Source of the DNA: Cloeon dipterum
Taxonomy: Eukaryota > Arthropoda > Insecta > Ephemeroptera > Baetidae
Direction of reading: 5' to 3'
DNA length: 64,000 bases
Assembly (NCBI RefSeq): GCF_949628265.1
Contig: NC_088788.1
Span: 13,330,001-13,394,000 of the forward strand
Part shown: in pieces, positions 23,401-36,720 of the stretch
Layout: every line of letters begins with the position of its first letter
Position numbering within the stretch: position 1 is the first letter of the stretch
Notes under the pieces: generated by a model
What the model was told of the DNA's origin: nothing
Seen by the model: the letters and a program-made list of their open reading frames with translations, nothing else
Databases searched by the model: none
Program-made: the position numbers and the translations under genes

Positions 23401-26400
23401 ATGCTGGCAACGAGCCATGTGCCACCTGATAACATATCCTGAACGAATAATATGGGACAGCACACTCCGCAATAAGGGATGAGAACCAAGGCCTTGTTTT
23501 AATCTTGGTACCGTGAAGCTATTCACGCACGCTATGTGAAGGTGCAAACCAGCAAGCAGCTAGTAGCTAGTCCGAGTGCTTTCGCAGCTAGGAAGCCAAA
23601 CCCCATTCGACCCCCTCACATTGCACAGATTGCGGCTTTACAAGCGCTTAACAATGCGAGCCAACCAACGAGTTATTTACGCCACAAAAAAAGAAGTTGG
23701 GATGTTGTGTCCCCTTACGAGAGCAAATTCCCCCGAGTAAAGGGGAAACTGATTTACATATGAAGCGCTAGCACGTTACTGTAAAAAATTGTCACCTCTT
23801 CCGCTTGGGTCAAACGACAAGAATTGGAGTAGACTGAATTCCCAAGGAGTTAGCAGCCTGAGCCGTGAATGGCCGCCAGATCTTGTTCCAACTTTGTAAT
23901 GTAAATGAGTTACCTCGAGGACTTGCTGCTTCTGCTTGAAAGGAGCAAGAGGGTGAGCGCCACTCTGCTGGAGTCGTCTGCTATAAGCAAGAGTTGACGT
24001 CAGTCCACGTGTTGTTGGTGACGGCGGCCTCGTTTGCCGGCAATGAAAACAAGCAAACAAGCCATAGTCATGATTAGGATGAGCTGCTGTCATTAACAAA
24101 TCGTTATCAGCGGGTAATTGCAGAGCGAACAGTGGCCAAATGAATGGATGCAGGCTGATTAAACTGGTGCGGATTGAAAAGAAATAAATAAGAGCTGCAA
24201 TACAACACGAGTAATTAGCTGAGAGAAAAATTCACGAGCACAATGCCTGTGCATTGAACAGATGTGTAATTAGCGTTAAATATTTCCATTGATGCAAAGA
24301 AATTTTAAAACAGGAAATCTATCCGAACGATCTGTGCATATTTTTATAAAAAAGATTTTTGATATTTTATATAAGGTTGATTACATTAAAATTATTCTCC
24401 TGTAAATGGAGCTGTTCATGCTGGCTTAAAAATCCATTTAGGCTTCAAATTTCGTTGATAATCCTCTTAGTACACAAAAGGGAGATTAAAGTGGATCCCC
24501 GGCTCCATTTGATGACAAAATCCCAAATCAAAGCTTTCTGCAATTTATAGATATAATAAAAATTATGTATAAAAAAATAACGAAAACATAATATACCGCT
24601 TTCCCGATAATTGCAAATTTAATCTTTCCGTGCGCCAACATACAAATGCGACGTTGGTAGCAGCCGAGTGCTTCACACGCTTCATGTAAAATGTATTTTT
24701 TTATAAGGGACCGGAATTGTTTAGTGGAGCAGAAAGGGCACCACAGTACGAGTCTCTAGTTCTTTGCCTAGCTCCAAACCGACGCTCAGCGAGTGAATGC
24801 ATGGGGAAGCCGATGGGGGTTCATACCGCAGGGCTTTCAAAAGAGAGGCAGTGCTTGTTGAAACTCCATTTGGGACCGTGGGTGACAGTGTGTTCGGCTC
24901 ATTTACGTTAGTCGCGATTTGTAAGTGGCGTGCGGAAACTACAAATAAATCTGGCGTTTCGTGCGGCTGCCGCTTCCCGTCCGGACTCACACTCTCTCAC
25001 TCGTACACCTGCAAATTTGCAATTCAACCACGCCAGGCGCGGATTGGCACACAGGATCACACTAACGCGGTTGCATTTTAGCACCTGATATTTGCAATTC
25101 GAATTTATTTGTGCTACTTGTAAAATTTGCAAACATGGCAAACGCATTAACTTCGAATGCTTCTGGACTTTTATTTTTAGAATCAAGAGCTAATCTGCAA
25201 TTTAATTTCAAATCTCAGTTTTCAAAATTTTGTTTTAAATAGAGACTTTTGGCTTCCACATGCCACTGGGAAGCCAGCGGGACATAACGTTTAAAATAAA
25301 TATCGAAGCAGCAGTTTGCGATTTGAAAAAGTGGTCTCCTGTTTGATATATTTGACGTGAAAATGTGTTGATAATTTCCTGACAGGGGAGATTTTCCTGG
25401 AAATAATACTCTTCCGAAGCAGACAAAATTATTTGCGAAACCAAAAACCATGCAACGTCTCGGCGTTGAACGGAAACGATTAAGAATGGGTGGGGATGAG
25501 GGAAAATTGAAAATAAAAATTAAACCACAAGATATAGTATAAGTCTAAGTTTATAGTATATAAGTCCAGCTCGTTGTTTTAACCCTGAAGGCTGCCTCAG
25601 TTAAACAAAATTCAACCACAGTTTTAGCAGCAGGGAATTCTGAATCAGCGGGCGTTGACTACACTCACATATATAGCTGAATACAAAAGGAACGAATGAA
25701 CAAGTAACGAAGTCTTGCCGACTCTGCCATTCGCCCTCTCTGTGAAAACTCCCTTACACAAATTTACGAGCCTAAAATTCCATTCTTTTTGTGTAGCTGT
25801 TTCAAAGGGCGAAATTCTCCTTCCTTAAATTAACACGAAATGTTTAGAAATATGCTTTGAAGCCGTCTGACGACCGCAACTGGTGCACTAATGAAAAAGG
25901 ATTCTATAGACAGAGTACCTGGTATTTTACTATGCAAGAATTTAATTTTAAAATAGAAAATTGAAAACAATTTCCAACACAAGAACTAGTAGCCACCCAT
26001 CTTTCGTCAATTCAACGCATTCATTTTTAGTTTCGTAAAATTTCTAGCGGGCAGAATAATTTTAATTTTCTTTTTGAAAATTATTTGTGTGTTTAATAAC
26101 TGACAATGAGTCAGCCAAACAAATCCAAGCAGATCACGCCCATGTGTTCTCCCCGATTCCTCGGTCAAGCAGCCCTTTACGAGGAAAGAATTTGGCACAC
26201 ACGCAGGTTGCTTTTTATTTTTCCTCCTGCTCGTGCCTATTCGCACACTTGGGCATGCTGACACCACGATTGTTGAAGAGCGGCGTCTGTTTGCGGCGGC
26301 TCAGCAGAGCGCACGACTCGAAAGACAAGGAGGCCCTCGACATTAATCAAATCTCGACAAAAATGAGGAGGGCCTCGCACCAAATTGGCAGCGCAAATTC

Positions 26401-29400
26401 TCAGCCTGAGCCGAGAGGTCTGAAGCCGCTTTAATGAAAACGAGTGTCGACTCGTAAGTGCTCTTGCAGACTCGCAAATTAAACATTATTTTCGTTGCAA
26501 AATTCAAGCTACGTGGACGCAGAACTCACTGGTCTCTCGGCGATGATTAAACACGGCTGTATGCCCCACGCGAAAAGGGCCTCGAAATTACAAAATTAAT
26601 AATTCGCAACCTTTTTAGGAATCATCCAAGATCTTTTAAGTCGCCGGCTTCCCTCTTTCGCGTCTCCTTTGAAAATTATTTACGAGAAAGGTCACATGCT
26701 TGTAATTAAAACGCAGTCTGGAAAAAGAGAGAGAAAAACAAAGCCTAAAAAGCGCACAATAATCACCTTCGTTTCGTAGAAAACGACTCCTAAGGGGTTG
26801 GGTGACAATGGAAGAACTTCTCGGCCGAAAGCTTCACTCGCAAGAGCTTTTACTTAGCTTTGTGCTGACAAGTAATTTTACGTTTTCCAGAAAAAACCAC
26901 TTGCGTTCGTACATTGCATGTAGAAAGACTGCTCAAATTTCCACTGACGAGAATTAATTGCAGTATGTTATTGATCTTTTACTTTTGCGAATAAATTAAA
27001 TTATCCGTTTTCCTAGATACATGCGAATGTAAGTGATCAATTAGTTAGTTTTTCAAGAACAAAAAAGTTAAAAATATTAGTGCTAAAAACTTGGTCACAA
27101 TCCAAATTGACTTTTATCCTTTGGTAGATATTGTGAATTGAAGCTTTGACTGCTGTAATGCCGTGATTTCTGAACAAATTTAGCCCAGGTCCCATGGAAA
27201 CTGGAAAGTATATTTATCACATGCGATGTGGGTGAAAAACGATGTTCTTTCAAAAACAGCTTATCGTTACAAAGTGGGCCTGTCTTTGAACCGCCGTTCT
27301 CGTATATCTTTTTTAGCTCTGCAGTGCTTACGCAAGATCGATATGTTTCATTGAAAAATGAGGAAAAGATGCATCTCTTGCTTTCTTTGAAACTAGACTT
27401 TTTGCATATCGCTTACAGAGGGATTATTGTAGAACGGATTTCATTTCCCAACGCAATAAAGGCAACTAAATCCTTTCACGCATATCATAAAGCGAAATTT
27501 CATTTTTCCTCCACGCGACACACAAACAGGGCTTTTGACATGGTGCGCGGATTTATTGCTGCGATGCTCGGAAGTGTAAATTTTAATGCGACGGCCGGGG
27601 ATAAAATGGAAAGCACCACTTGTGAGGGGCGTTCAATGCGCTTGGCACGGCTCAATTTGTCATCGATGTGCGTTATTCCTGCGGCAAGCAGAACGCTGGC
27701 AGTAATTTTACGTCAAGCCATAAAACACCCGAAAGCTTTTTGAAGGCTTTTTATATACCGCTACGAGGTTTGCTCAAATGAGGATCGAGCGTGTTTGAAG
27801 CACATTTTTCATCCCACAGGTGTTCTGATGAGAATTTTCTTAATAGATTATAAAAATATTAACTCAAATACAAGCTCTATATGATCGAAAACAATGATTT
27901 TCAAAAGATATTGTTTCCATGTCCTACAGTAGGAATAAAAATTGTCTTTAAAATTTTAAATCATTGCTAGTATAACAAATATATTGGAAGGGGCGAATTT
28001 TTTGCTCAAATAGGCTGCTTTTAAGGGTTTGTCCAGGACGAAGGATACAAATTTTGTGGAGATATGAAAACAAATTGCAAGTGGCAATGTCACACAACTT
28101 GGCTGAGCACACAGAGGCTTCTTTCATAGTCATCTAAATTTATCGCACATGCGAGGGTGAGCCTTTGGCATCAGGCCTGTTTTTTAGTCTATGTGCACGT
28201 TTATAGCAACTAGAAAACGACACCTAGTTGCTAATTAAAATCCTGGTTGTTTCAACGACTCTAATTAGCTCTACTTCATCTCAACACTTCTGATAAATGA
28301 AGCTGAATAAAATCAACAGTGTATAAAGTAGTTGCTAAATTGTTAATACATAAAACACTTTCGAAATTAGCTAATGAAGGAGTGTGGTGGCAGCCAGATA
28401 TTAAATATTGTTGCAGCAGCGCTTCCTTGGCTATAAATAGCGCATTTGTTAGTCAAATAAAAGGTGCAGAAAACAGAGGACGCTCGATTAATCACGTCAC
28501 GCGTTTGATGGAGCACATACACATAACTCGGCCGCAGTGTGTGACTTCGCCGTTTGCTCGTCGCTATTTTTAGATTAAAACATATGTATTTACGAGTTGA
28601 CAAATGCCGGATTCACCAAGTTTTAGAAGGGTGCCCAACTAAATTTCCCAGCTAAAGGAAATCTGTCACGCGCACCATTGGCAGGAGTTTCCAGACAAGC
28701 GGAGAAACTTTTACTTTCACGATGAAAAGACTTTTTGCAGGTTCCACCAACTTTAGAGGTGGATTACTCCCTTGCTGGGGAGCTAATTACTCAAGATAAG
28801 TGGGCGGTGCTTTAGAAAGTTTGTATGCGGAACAAAGTGGTGAGAATTTGCTCATAAACACGAGAGAATATTTTCATCATGCTGCGTCGTCTGACGTTGT
28901 CATGTTTGTTCTCTAATAATTGTTGATTAAAATTGCTGATAAAGTGAAAGCTTTAAGCCAATACTTTCCGGCAAGTATTTTCACTCAAAAATCACTTAAA
29001 GTTTTAATAAACATTAAAGCTGTTGAGAAGTTTGATTGCGAAACAAACATCCTTAGTTATTAATACCATTTACAGCAGTTAAGTTTGAATACATTTACCT
29101 CTGTTATCCCTATTAATTGAACGTGGCATGCAGTTTACACAAGATGCGGCCAGAGCTTTCGTGGCAATAAATTCCTTGTGGTTGGTATGCCGATGAGGTT
29201 ACAATACTGGTATTTGCGTGGTCGGGTTCTCATGCGAAATGCTTCGCTCAGCACGGCAAACTTGCTGGAAAAGCAAATTTACAATGAGGGTGGAATGAAT
29301 TATTAATTAACTTAGCACCATACGCAACTGCGCTTTTTGCGACGGAATTGTCCATTTCAGGAGCAAAAGCTCAAGCTGATCCTCATCGCAGCTGACCCGC

Positions 29401-30699
29401 AGACAAATAACGGATTCGGTGTTCGGTTTCCACTCTCCCAGCCAAAATTAATATTACACAAACTGTCTGGTCAGCACAATATCTTATCGATCGTGCTTTG
29501 CTAAGTCGGCAGGACTTATTGAAAAAGCAGAATGACTTTTATTATAGCTGGCGGGTGATTGGTTTTTTGCTCGATTTTGAAAACAATATCGGGAGAAAAG
29601 GCGTTCTGGAATCTCTCTTGCCAACAAAGTAAGCCTGAAGGGCCCAAAGAGGTTTTGTGTGTTCTGAGCAGTATTTGCACATGAAATGGACGTCAGAGCA
29701 GCAGCCCCTGTAGATTACATTTCATACTTTTAACATTGAAATCCGGCAACTGGTTATTAGATAAAGCATCTTCAAATATATAAAATCGGTTCTCTGAATG
29801 ATTCTTGATATTCAAAATTTGATAATGAGCGAGGGTCAAGGGTCACAACATAGTTCTGGCTCATGTGATATAATTCCACTTTAAAATTATAAAAATACGA
29901 GCTTTCCGATTTTTGAAACCATTTCCAACGCCAAATTTCGGCGTTAACCGTCAGAATTGCAAAAATCTTAACATCATAACGTTTTATGTAAAATATATCA
30001 ATATTTTTTTCGGAATTTCTGACAAATTTATTTTAAAGCTCATGACAGCGCAGGAAAGATTAAATTATTTTTAGTGTTGCTTGAGGAGAATGTGTATGTT
30101 TACTTTCCTCCTGTAAGTGGGTCAGGAAAAGGTAGAAAAGACTTCTTGCGGAAACCCACCCATTTTGTGGTTCTGCCCCAATATCATTAATGGAAAACAA
30201 TTTTCTGGCAGCAACATTTATAAGGTTAATGTTGAGTCTAGAGGAAATTTAGCCATATCCAACAACACAGAGCCGCATCAAATTTGTGAGATTGCATTTT
30301 CTGTGCCGACATGATATTTGGCAGTAATATGAAAAAGGAGGAAAGGAAGAAATAATATGAATGTTGTAGTTTCCTCAAGGATTATTAAAAGAAGATCTGG
30401 GGAGACTGGCTGAAAAAGGACCGTTGGCATTATGCGAAGTTAAAATATGATGTGATGCGAAGGGACGTACGGCTTATTATATTCACTATATGCAAAAAGT
30501 CGCCAGGATAATAATGTTTTCAAATATGGCGGGTATCTCTGCCTTTCCAATGGCCGAGAAAAATATGTACGTATAAGAATACATCACCCTTCAGAACCGA
30601 GGCAGTTGGCGTGCGTACAATCATTGGAAAGCCGGCGCAGGATGCTATTTTTTGCGCATATTCGCCGTGGAAATTAGGTTTTCGCCGATTCCCGTCGAA

Positions 30700-31020
30700 T
30701 AACATTAGCGTCACGGCGAGAGTAGCATTGGGAAAACATATCCGACGCGCGCGCGTGTACCAAGTAGAAAACGGCCGGAGCGTATAATAATGTTAAAGGT
30801 ACACAAGTCGTGACGTCGAGAGCGGTTGCCGCAGAGGAGCATCCCTCAGAGCTCTTAATCTGATTACGAGACCCATACTTATCGCACGCAAAAGCCGCGA
30901 ATTGCCAACAACCGAGGCCTTATTTCGGGTCAGCCCAGCACACAAAGGGCCTTTTGTGATATATGCAATTTTCTGCGGTTGAGGCCGCGGTGTGTCTGCC
31001 GCGCTTTACAAAGCAAGAAC
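30700..31020. promoter_or_regulatory. CpG-rich island with a CRE-like element
   Basis: The island includes GACGCGCGCGCGTG near 30750, TGACGTCG (one base from the palindromic cAMP response element) at 30811-30818, and further CpG-rich sequence near 30970-31010. No open frame or splice donor is convincing. It lies about 4.7 kb before the receptor coding exon and may be an enhancer or alternative promoter. Confidence 0.25.
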
Positions 31021-34000
31021 GTGCCAGTATACTTATCATCATGCTTGAGTCACGCCTTTGACGCTACAAAACAAACAAAGCTTTCTCTGCATCGATCACA
31101 TTGACAGTATCAGATTATTTTGTCCCTACTCCCTATAGTCTCATCGTTTTCTGGACCTTTTAAACTATGAAAACTAAAAGATTACCAGCTGAGAATTTAA
31201 ATTTTAGCAGGTAACAGCGATTTGAAGAAGAAAACTTGTCATTTGAATTGTTTTAAATTCAAATTTTAAGCCTAGTTCTTTGACGAAAGCAATTAATCAA
31301 TTTGGCATATTTTACTTACAGGATGAGTCGATTGATTTTAGTGGGGGAAAATCACGAATAGCTCATTTAACAGCCAAAACAATTGATCAACATTTTCTGA
31401 ACTGACTAACAGGTAACCTGGCTCTTTAAAGTCACAAGGAAAAATTTATCGTGACATAACTATTTTTGCATTTTCACTTATTTAACTTTGAACATAAGTT
31501 TCATTAAAAAATTTTTAAGTGCCTAACATGACTCCTTGATTGATTTGTCTCATCAAAAACTATTATTTTTTACCAAAATTTTCCAATATAAATCAATTTT
31601 ATAATTTTTGGTGTTAATTTAAGTTTCTCTAAAGTCAAATGAAAGAATTGAGACCATAGAATTTGGTTAACTTTACGCTAAGCAACACGAAAGCAATAAT
31701 TTCACCATTTTAAAAAAAAAACGTCTTTTAAATCCTATCCTTATATTCGAAAGATTTGTTTGTTTTTTCAATCACTAAATAAAAGAGTGAAATATTAAAT
31801 CAATTCTTTAGCGTAAAAGCGAAATTAAACGGAAAACGTGAGGAGTTGTTCAAGACTCTGATATTTATACCAATTTGAAATTATTTACGAAATATAGTGG
31901 GCTCCGCTTTTTCCCAACATGTTAATCTAATTTCTCAACGTAGAGCTGCAACGTGTATTGAAATTAGCGCCTCTGGGCGCAGAATAAGTGAATTATGCCG
32001 CTCGGAAGCGGCGACGACGGCGAAATTCATAATCACAATGTCGGCGGCACGCCAACCGCCTTGAGCCGTGCTAACCTTGATTCGGTGGCGGAGGCAATTT
32101 GGCCAAAAGCAGCTCGCGCGTAGATTCGACAAAAGCCGCGTTCGCGGTGGCGAAGGCGTTTGTTGTGCGAGCACGCGTCGCTATTTTCCGGCGTGATGGA
32201 TGATCTAACGAGGCAATTCATTTGTTGAGCCCTGAAAGTAATCGCAAAAAAGCAAGCTGTAAAGACGGTCGATTCTAAAATTTAATTTGGCTTTTTGTAA
32301 TACGGCCGTTACAATCTGCAACGCTAGCTCATCTGTAAAAAGACTCTGTCTTCATTCCTCTTACAATATACATTACATAATGTAAAATTTTGTTTCGTCT
32401 TACTGGTAACGATTGCAGAAGTAGGCATTTTTCTCGACATTGATGTTGCGCAGGTTGCATACACAAATTAAATTTAAAAAATCTTAATTTCCACCACGTA
32501 CACGAATCCAACTAAAAGAGATTTGAGTAATTAGCAGCCTGTTAACAACAGAGGTCCTTTTTGAAGGGCGTATTTAATTAATACTTGACAAATATAGCTA
32601 ACCAGGGAGACAGTCGCACGAGCAATTTGCTCATGCGTTCCACTTGTGTGTGGCAAAAACACGGACAATGAGCCAATTTAACGAAGCGGTGCGTGCGGAA
32701 AACTTTTGGGGAGAGTGCTGGAACAGGAAACGAGACTGGGGATGCATTTGGAAGCGCTTTCGCACCCAGGACGTAACAGCCAACCACGGTCAACAAGGAC
32801 GCTCTGCCTAATTACAATTTCGCGCTGCCCGAATTTGAAAGTCTGCGTCGACGTCCGTTGGACCCAGACTGACGCATATGCAAATTTACGACAGTCCCTT
32901 TGCAGCACTGATGAACTTTGAATGCGTGCCCTTTCCCGTTTTCTCGCTGGCAAAAACCGATTATATAGAATTCATTAGAGCGCTGTCGCTTTGATTCCAT
33001 AGAAAAGTTGGCACGCAAAGTTTGTGCAGGATAGTTTTTATGTCCCATCTCTTTACTAAAAAGGCTGATTGTGCAAATCCGGACTGATTGGTTGGCAAAT
33101 AATGCGCGTGAATACGCATAAATCACGGCGCTAATTAGGTTTAACGCACAGTTGTAGAGCTCAACTCTGTTTAGTAAGCCTTTTTCATGTTGGTTTTCCT
33201 TGTGCTTATCTTCCGTGCTGCGCAAACAATTTTTAGTCATGCATAGCAATACAAACTGTGTTTTGTGGTTTCATTCAGGTGCAAAGCAAATGTTATATTA
33301 AATGGATAATGTTCCATCACCACAAGGTAATAATAAAATAAATGCAGATTGAAAAACATGCCAACAATTTTCGAGAGGAATGCAACTTGTGTGTTTGGAG
33401 TGAAGGAGGAAAGGCAGTACCGAGCTTTTCATAATCACAGTTGATTTTAGCAGACAGGATCTGCAGATGAAATAGAAAGCCAGAAGTATATAAATAATGA
33501 ATGAGTAGAAAAGAGAAAAGGCGAGCACATTCCGCTTTTGTGCGTCCCTTTTGATGTGCTCGACAGGTAACGAAGGCAAGGAAAAAAGCACTCTTTTATT
33601 GCTTTGTCTTTCAAACAAAGAGGGGGAAATCGACCGTGACTCTGCTCTTCCTTTTCATTTGCATCTCCAACTCACACATTCACATAATCTGCAGCTTTCA
33701 TGAAATCGGCTCAAAAAGGGATTTTATCTCATTCCATCTGAAATGAAACATCGTAAATTTTTTTAAAATTAAATTCATGAAACAGCATTGAATATTTCCG
33801 TGCTAAAATGCAAATAATTTCCATTCCTTTGTTCCAACTGGATTCCTGACATCATTGAATTCGCACTGTTTTCCCCATTGTGTAGTACGTGTCCAATTAG
33901 AAATCCAATTTCCAATAACCGATACGGCCAAAACGCTCTGTATTCAGTGGAGAGAGCCGCATTATCGACAATTTTGAGGGTAAAAATTGGCGAGAGATTC

Positions 34001-34053
34001 GGAGAAGCGGCAGGCTGCATGCGAAAGCCCAAAGGCAGCCCACGATATTCCAG

Positions 34054-34068
34054 TTGTGTGTGTGTGTG
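34054..34068 (+). repeat. Short (GT)n microsatellite
   Basis: About seven GT units in presumed intronic sequence. Confidence 0.7.
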
Positions 34069-35504
34069 GCGTCGACAAGTTCGTCCGTCGCCACTGCTTT
34101 TTGGTGTGCCTGCTATTTGTCTCTGGGAAGCGTGTGTTGTGAGTGATTTACACACAACTCAGCGGGTGGCATGCCTCATTTGACAAGCAACTTTCTCAGC
34201 CAGCACGGGTTTCCTCCCAGTCATTTATCTCCAAGCCCTCCATTACAAATTGCTCGTTTCACACAATCGTTTCGCCCAAATCTCAATAGTCGGAAAATTT
34301 GGTCCCATCCTCTCTGAAAACTTATTAATGAATAAAATTTTCCGCTTTGTTCTTTTCCCTCCATTTAAACGAAGCCTCTATTCCTCGGTTTCTCTCATTC
34401 GCACGAAAGTTTTAGCTTCAAAGAAAGTCTTTTTTTGTCATTTACATTCCTTTTGATCTCAGTTATTGAATCAGCAAGAAAAACTTCTCCCTGCGCAGCA
34501 CCGCGGTTGCGGTGGTACTTATATATTCTCGCTCGTTTGAGTAATTATTCAGTCTCTAATCAATATCCACGCAGTTTGAATGTGCCGCGGAAAGAAGCTC
34601 TCCCATGCACCGTACCTTCTCCGCCAACGCTGTCACTTGAGATAGGTAGTTAGAAACAGAGACCCGTGCATGTACGCCTTAGGCCACCCATTCGGGCATC
34701 CTGCTTGTCTCAGATGCTTAACAGGTTGCATCGTATCACACAAAGTGCCCCGTCATTTTCATCGCAGAGGTTCTCGATTACAGCCGTTGCCCTTAATGAA
34801 CGAAACGAGGAGCTTAATTTATTATCAGTGGGAAGCACTAGTGGGAACAATACGTTGCACTCAATCGATAAATTTATGGGTCTCTCGTTGCGTTGTTTGT
34901 ATACTTGCTGTCATGCCGCCGCAGATATGCACTTAACAAATATTGATGCGACAAAAGGATCGAGATTCCAATGGATGATACGAAAATTAGATGTCGGTAC
35001 AAAGGTCCATGGTAACCTTCTCAGGCTTAGTAAAAAATTAGAAAAAACACACGCAGGGGAAAAAAACTCAAACTCGCCAATCCTTAAATTAATTCTACGC
35101 TGATTAGTAACATTAAATTTTATTTTTATTTTCTTTCATATGCTTATTTATTATTTTTAGTTCATATTTTTATCTAAAATTTTGATTTTTTTAGGCAGAT
35201 TGCGGCTTCTGGCCGTGCAATCATATGTGGAACAATTTGTGTATGTGAATCTGTGTATGAACGAGAAATCAAGTGCATATTCAAACAAAAAGTTCGCTAG
35301 CAGATAATTTTAGCAGAATACTGAACTGATACACTTTTTTGCCTGTTTCCAAATGAAATTTTTGATATTTTGCTATCGTTTTGGATGTGGGGATGTACGG
35401 GGCATAGATGATCTGCTGATCCGCAATAAAATTTCTTTGAATTTAAATAACGTCCCTTTTGTTCGTTTCCAATTGAAAATAACAATCATATTTGTTTGTT
35501 CTAG

Positions 35505-36720
35505 AGTGATCATGGCGTTCCTGAGTTGGATGGAGAACGTGACAGAATCCATCCTCGGAGGGATCACGAACGACACCTCCCTTTTGAACACGTCCCTGCA
35601 GCCACCCTTGGAAGAAGACTCATACGTTCCATACTCTCAGCGGCCGGAAACCTACATCGTGCCGGTTCTGTTCGCCATCATTTTCGTCGTTGGAGTTCTC
35701 GGAAACGGATCTCTGGTTCTGATTTTCGCTCGCCACCGCCGCATGCGCAATGTGCCCAACACCTACATCTTTTCGCTGGCCCTGGGTGACCTGATTCTCA
35801 TCCTCAGTTGCATACCGTTCACGTCGACCCTGTACACGTTCGAGTCCTGGCCGTACGGCCTCTTCATCTGCAAACTGTCCGAAACAGTCAAGGACCTGTC
35901 GGTAGGCGTGTCCGTCTTCACGCTGACGGCGTTGAGTGCGGAGCGTTACTGCGCAATTGTCAATCCGATGCGTCGGCACGCGGGCGGCATCCTCGGCTCC
36001 AAGACCGTGACCCTCTGTGTGGCCATCGGCATTTGGGTAGTGTCGCTCATCTTCGCCGTTCCTTCGGCCGTGTACTCGCGTCTCCTGGAGCAGGTGCTTC
36101 TGAACAACCACAGCGTCATCGTCTACTGCTACCCGCTGCCAGGCAACATCGGAGACACCCCGGTGAAGTTGATGATCGTCTTTAAGTTCCTCGTTTACTA
36201 CGCCATTCCTCTCTGCGTCATCACCATTTTTTACGTGCTGATGGCCGTCCACCTGGAGAAGAGCGCCAGGAACATGCCTGGAGAGGCTGCCCACTCGACT
36301 CAGGTGCAGGCGCGGAAGAAGGTGGCCAAGATGGTGCTGGCTTTCGTGGTCATCTTCTTCGTCTGCTTCCTGCCGTACCACGTGTTCATGATGTGGTTCC
36401 ATCTGAACCCTGACTCCATGGCCGAGTACGACGACTTCTGGCACATGCTGCGCATCGTTGGCTTCTGCCTCAGCTTCCTGAACTCGTGTATCAACCCGAT
36501 CGCGCTCTACTTCGTCAGCGGCACCTTCCGCAAGCACTTCAACCGCCACCTCTTCTGCTGCTGCTGCCCTGCGGTGACTCCTGAACGCGTCCGGCGCAAC
36601 ACCTTCGACAAGAGCCGTCGCCACGATGCGTCTTCGCACACGCTCGTCCACTTCCACAGCTCCGTCAAGCGCAACCACGAGGTCACCGTGACAACAGCCT
36701 TCAGCCTGGACAAAACCTGA
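35505..36720 (+). CDS. CCHaR: CCHamide-type neuropeptide receptor (class A GPCR), single coding exon
   Basis: A plasma-membrane receptor for CCHamide peptides, the arthropod relatives of the bombesin/endothelin receptor group; Drosophila has CCHa1-R and CCHa2-R, and I cannot tell which this is. The exon opens with an acceptor (ttgttctag) and seven leader bases. ATG at 35512 gives 402 residues; the in-frame ATG at 35353 would lie in the presumed intron. Features: N-glycosylation sequons at N9, N20 and N26; the family motif YVPYSQRPETYIVP at 38-51; TM1 with GN at 64-65; LALGD at 89-93; C120, likely paired with the ECL2 cysteine in VYCYPLPG; ERY in place of DRY at 144-146; CFLPYH in TM6; NSCINPIALY in TM7; a CCCC cluster after TM7 likely to be palmitoylated. 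All seven TMs are present with no frame break. The coding region is strikingly GC-rich compared with its flanks. Identification is confident. Confidence 0.94.

Larger units (their letters stand above)
18795..35504 (+). other. Presumed long 5' intron of the receptor gene; non-coding
   Basis: No coding exon can be supported here. The longest frame, 171 codons at 27228-27743, reads as random composition with no domain. Contents of note are a TATAAAAGAGG box at 20415-20425, a TATAAATAG box at 28432-28440, GC/CpG islands near 30700-31020 and 32030-32180 (the first with TGACGTCG at 30811-30818), and a (GT)n tract near 34054-34068. Long first introns of receptor genes often hold enhancers, so these islands are candidates. 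Nothing in the sequence proves regulatory function. Confidence 0.35.

Noticed and set aside
23362..23763. Two adjacent opposite-strand frames considered as a transposase remnant
   Set aside because: No catalytic motif, terminal inverted repeat or target-site duplication could be seen.
27228..27743. 171-codon open frame, plus strand
   Set aside because: No recognisable domain, no splice sites, ordinary local composition; a frame this long can arise by chance in 64 kb.
34666..35103. 145-codon plus-strand frame just upstream of the receptor
   Set aside because: No family resemblance; ends before the receptor intron acceptor without a usable donor.
35353..35511. 53-codon in-frame N-terminal extension of the receptor
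   Set aside because: It is AT-rich and contains the polypyrimidine tract and AG acceptor (ending 35504) just before MAFLSW. The ATG at 35512 fits receptor length.
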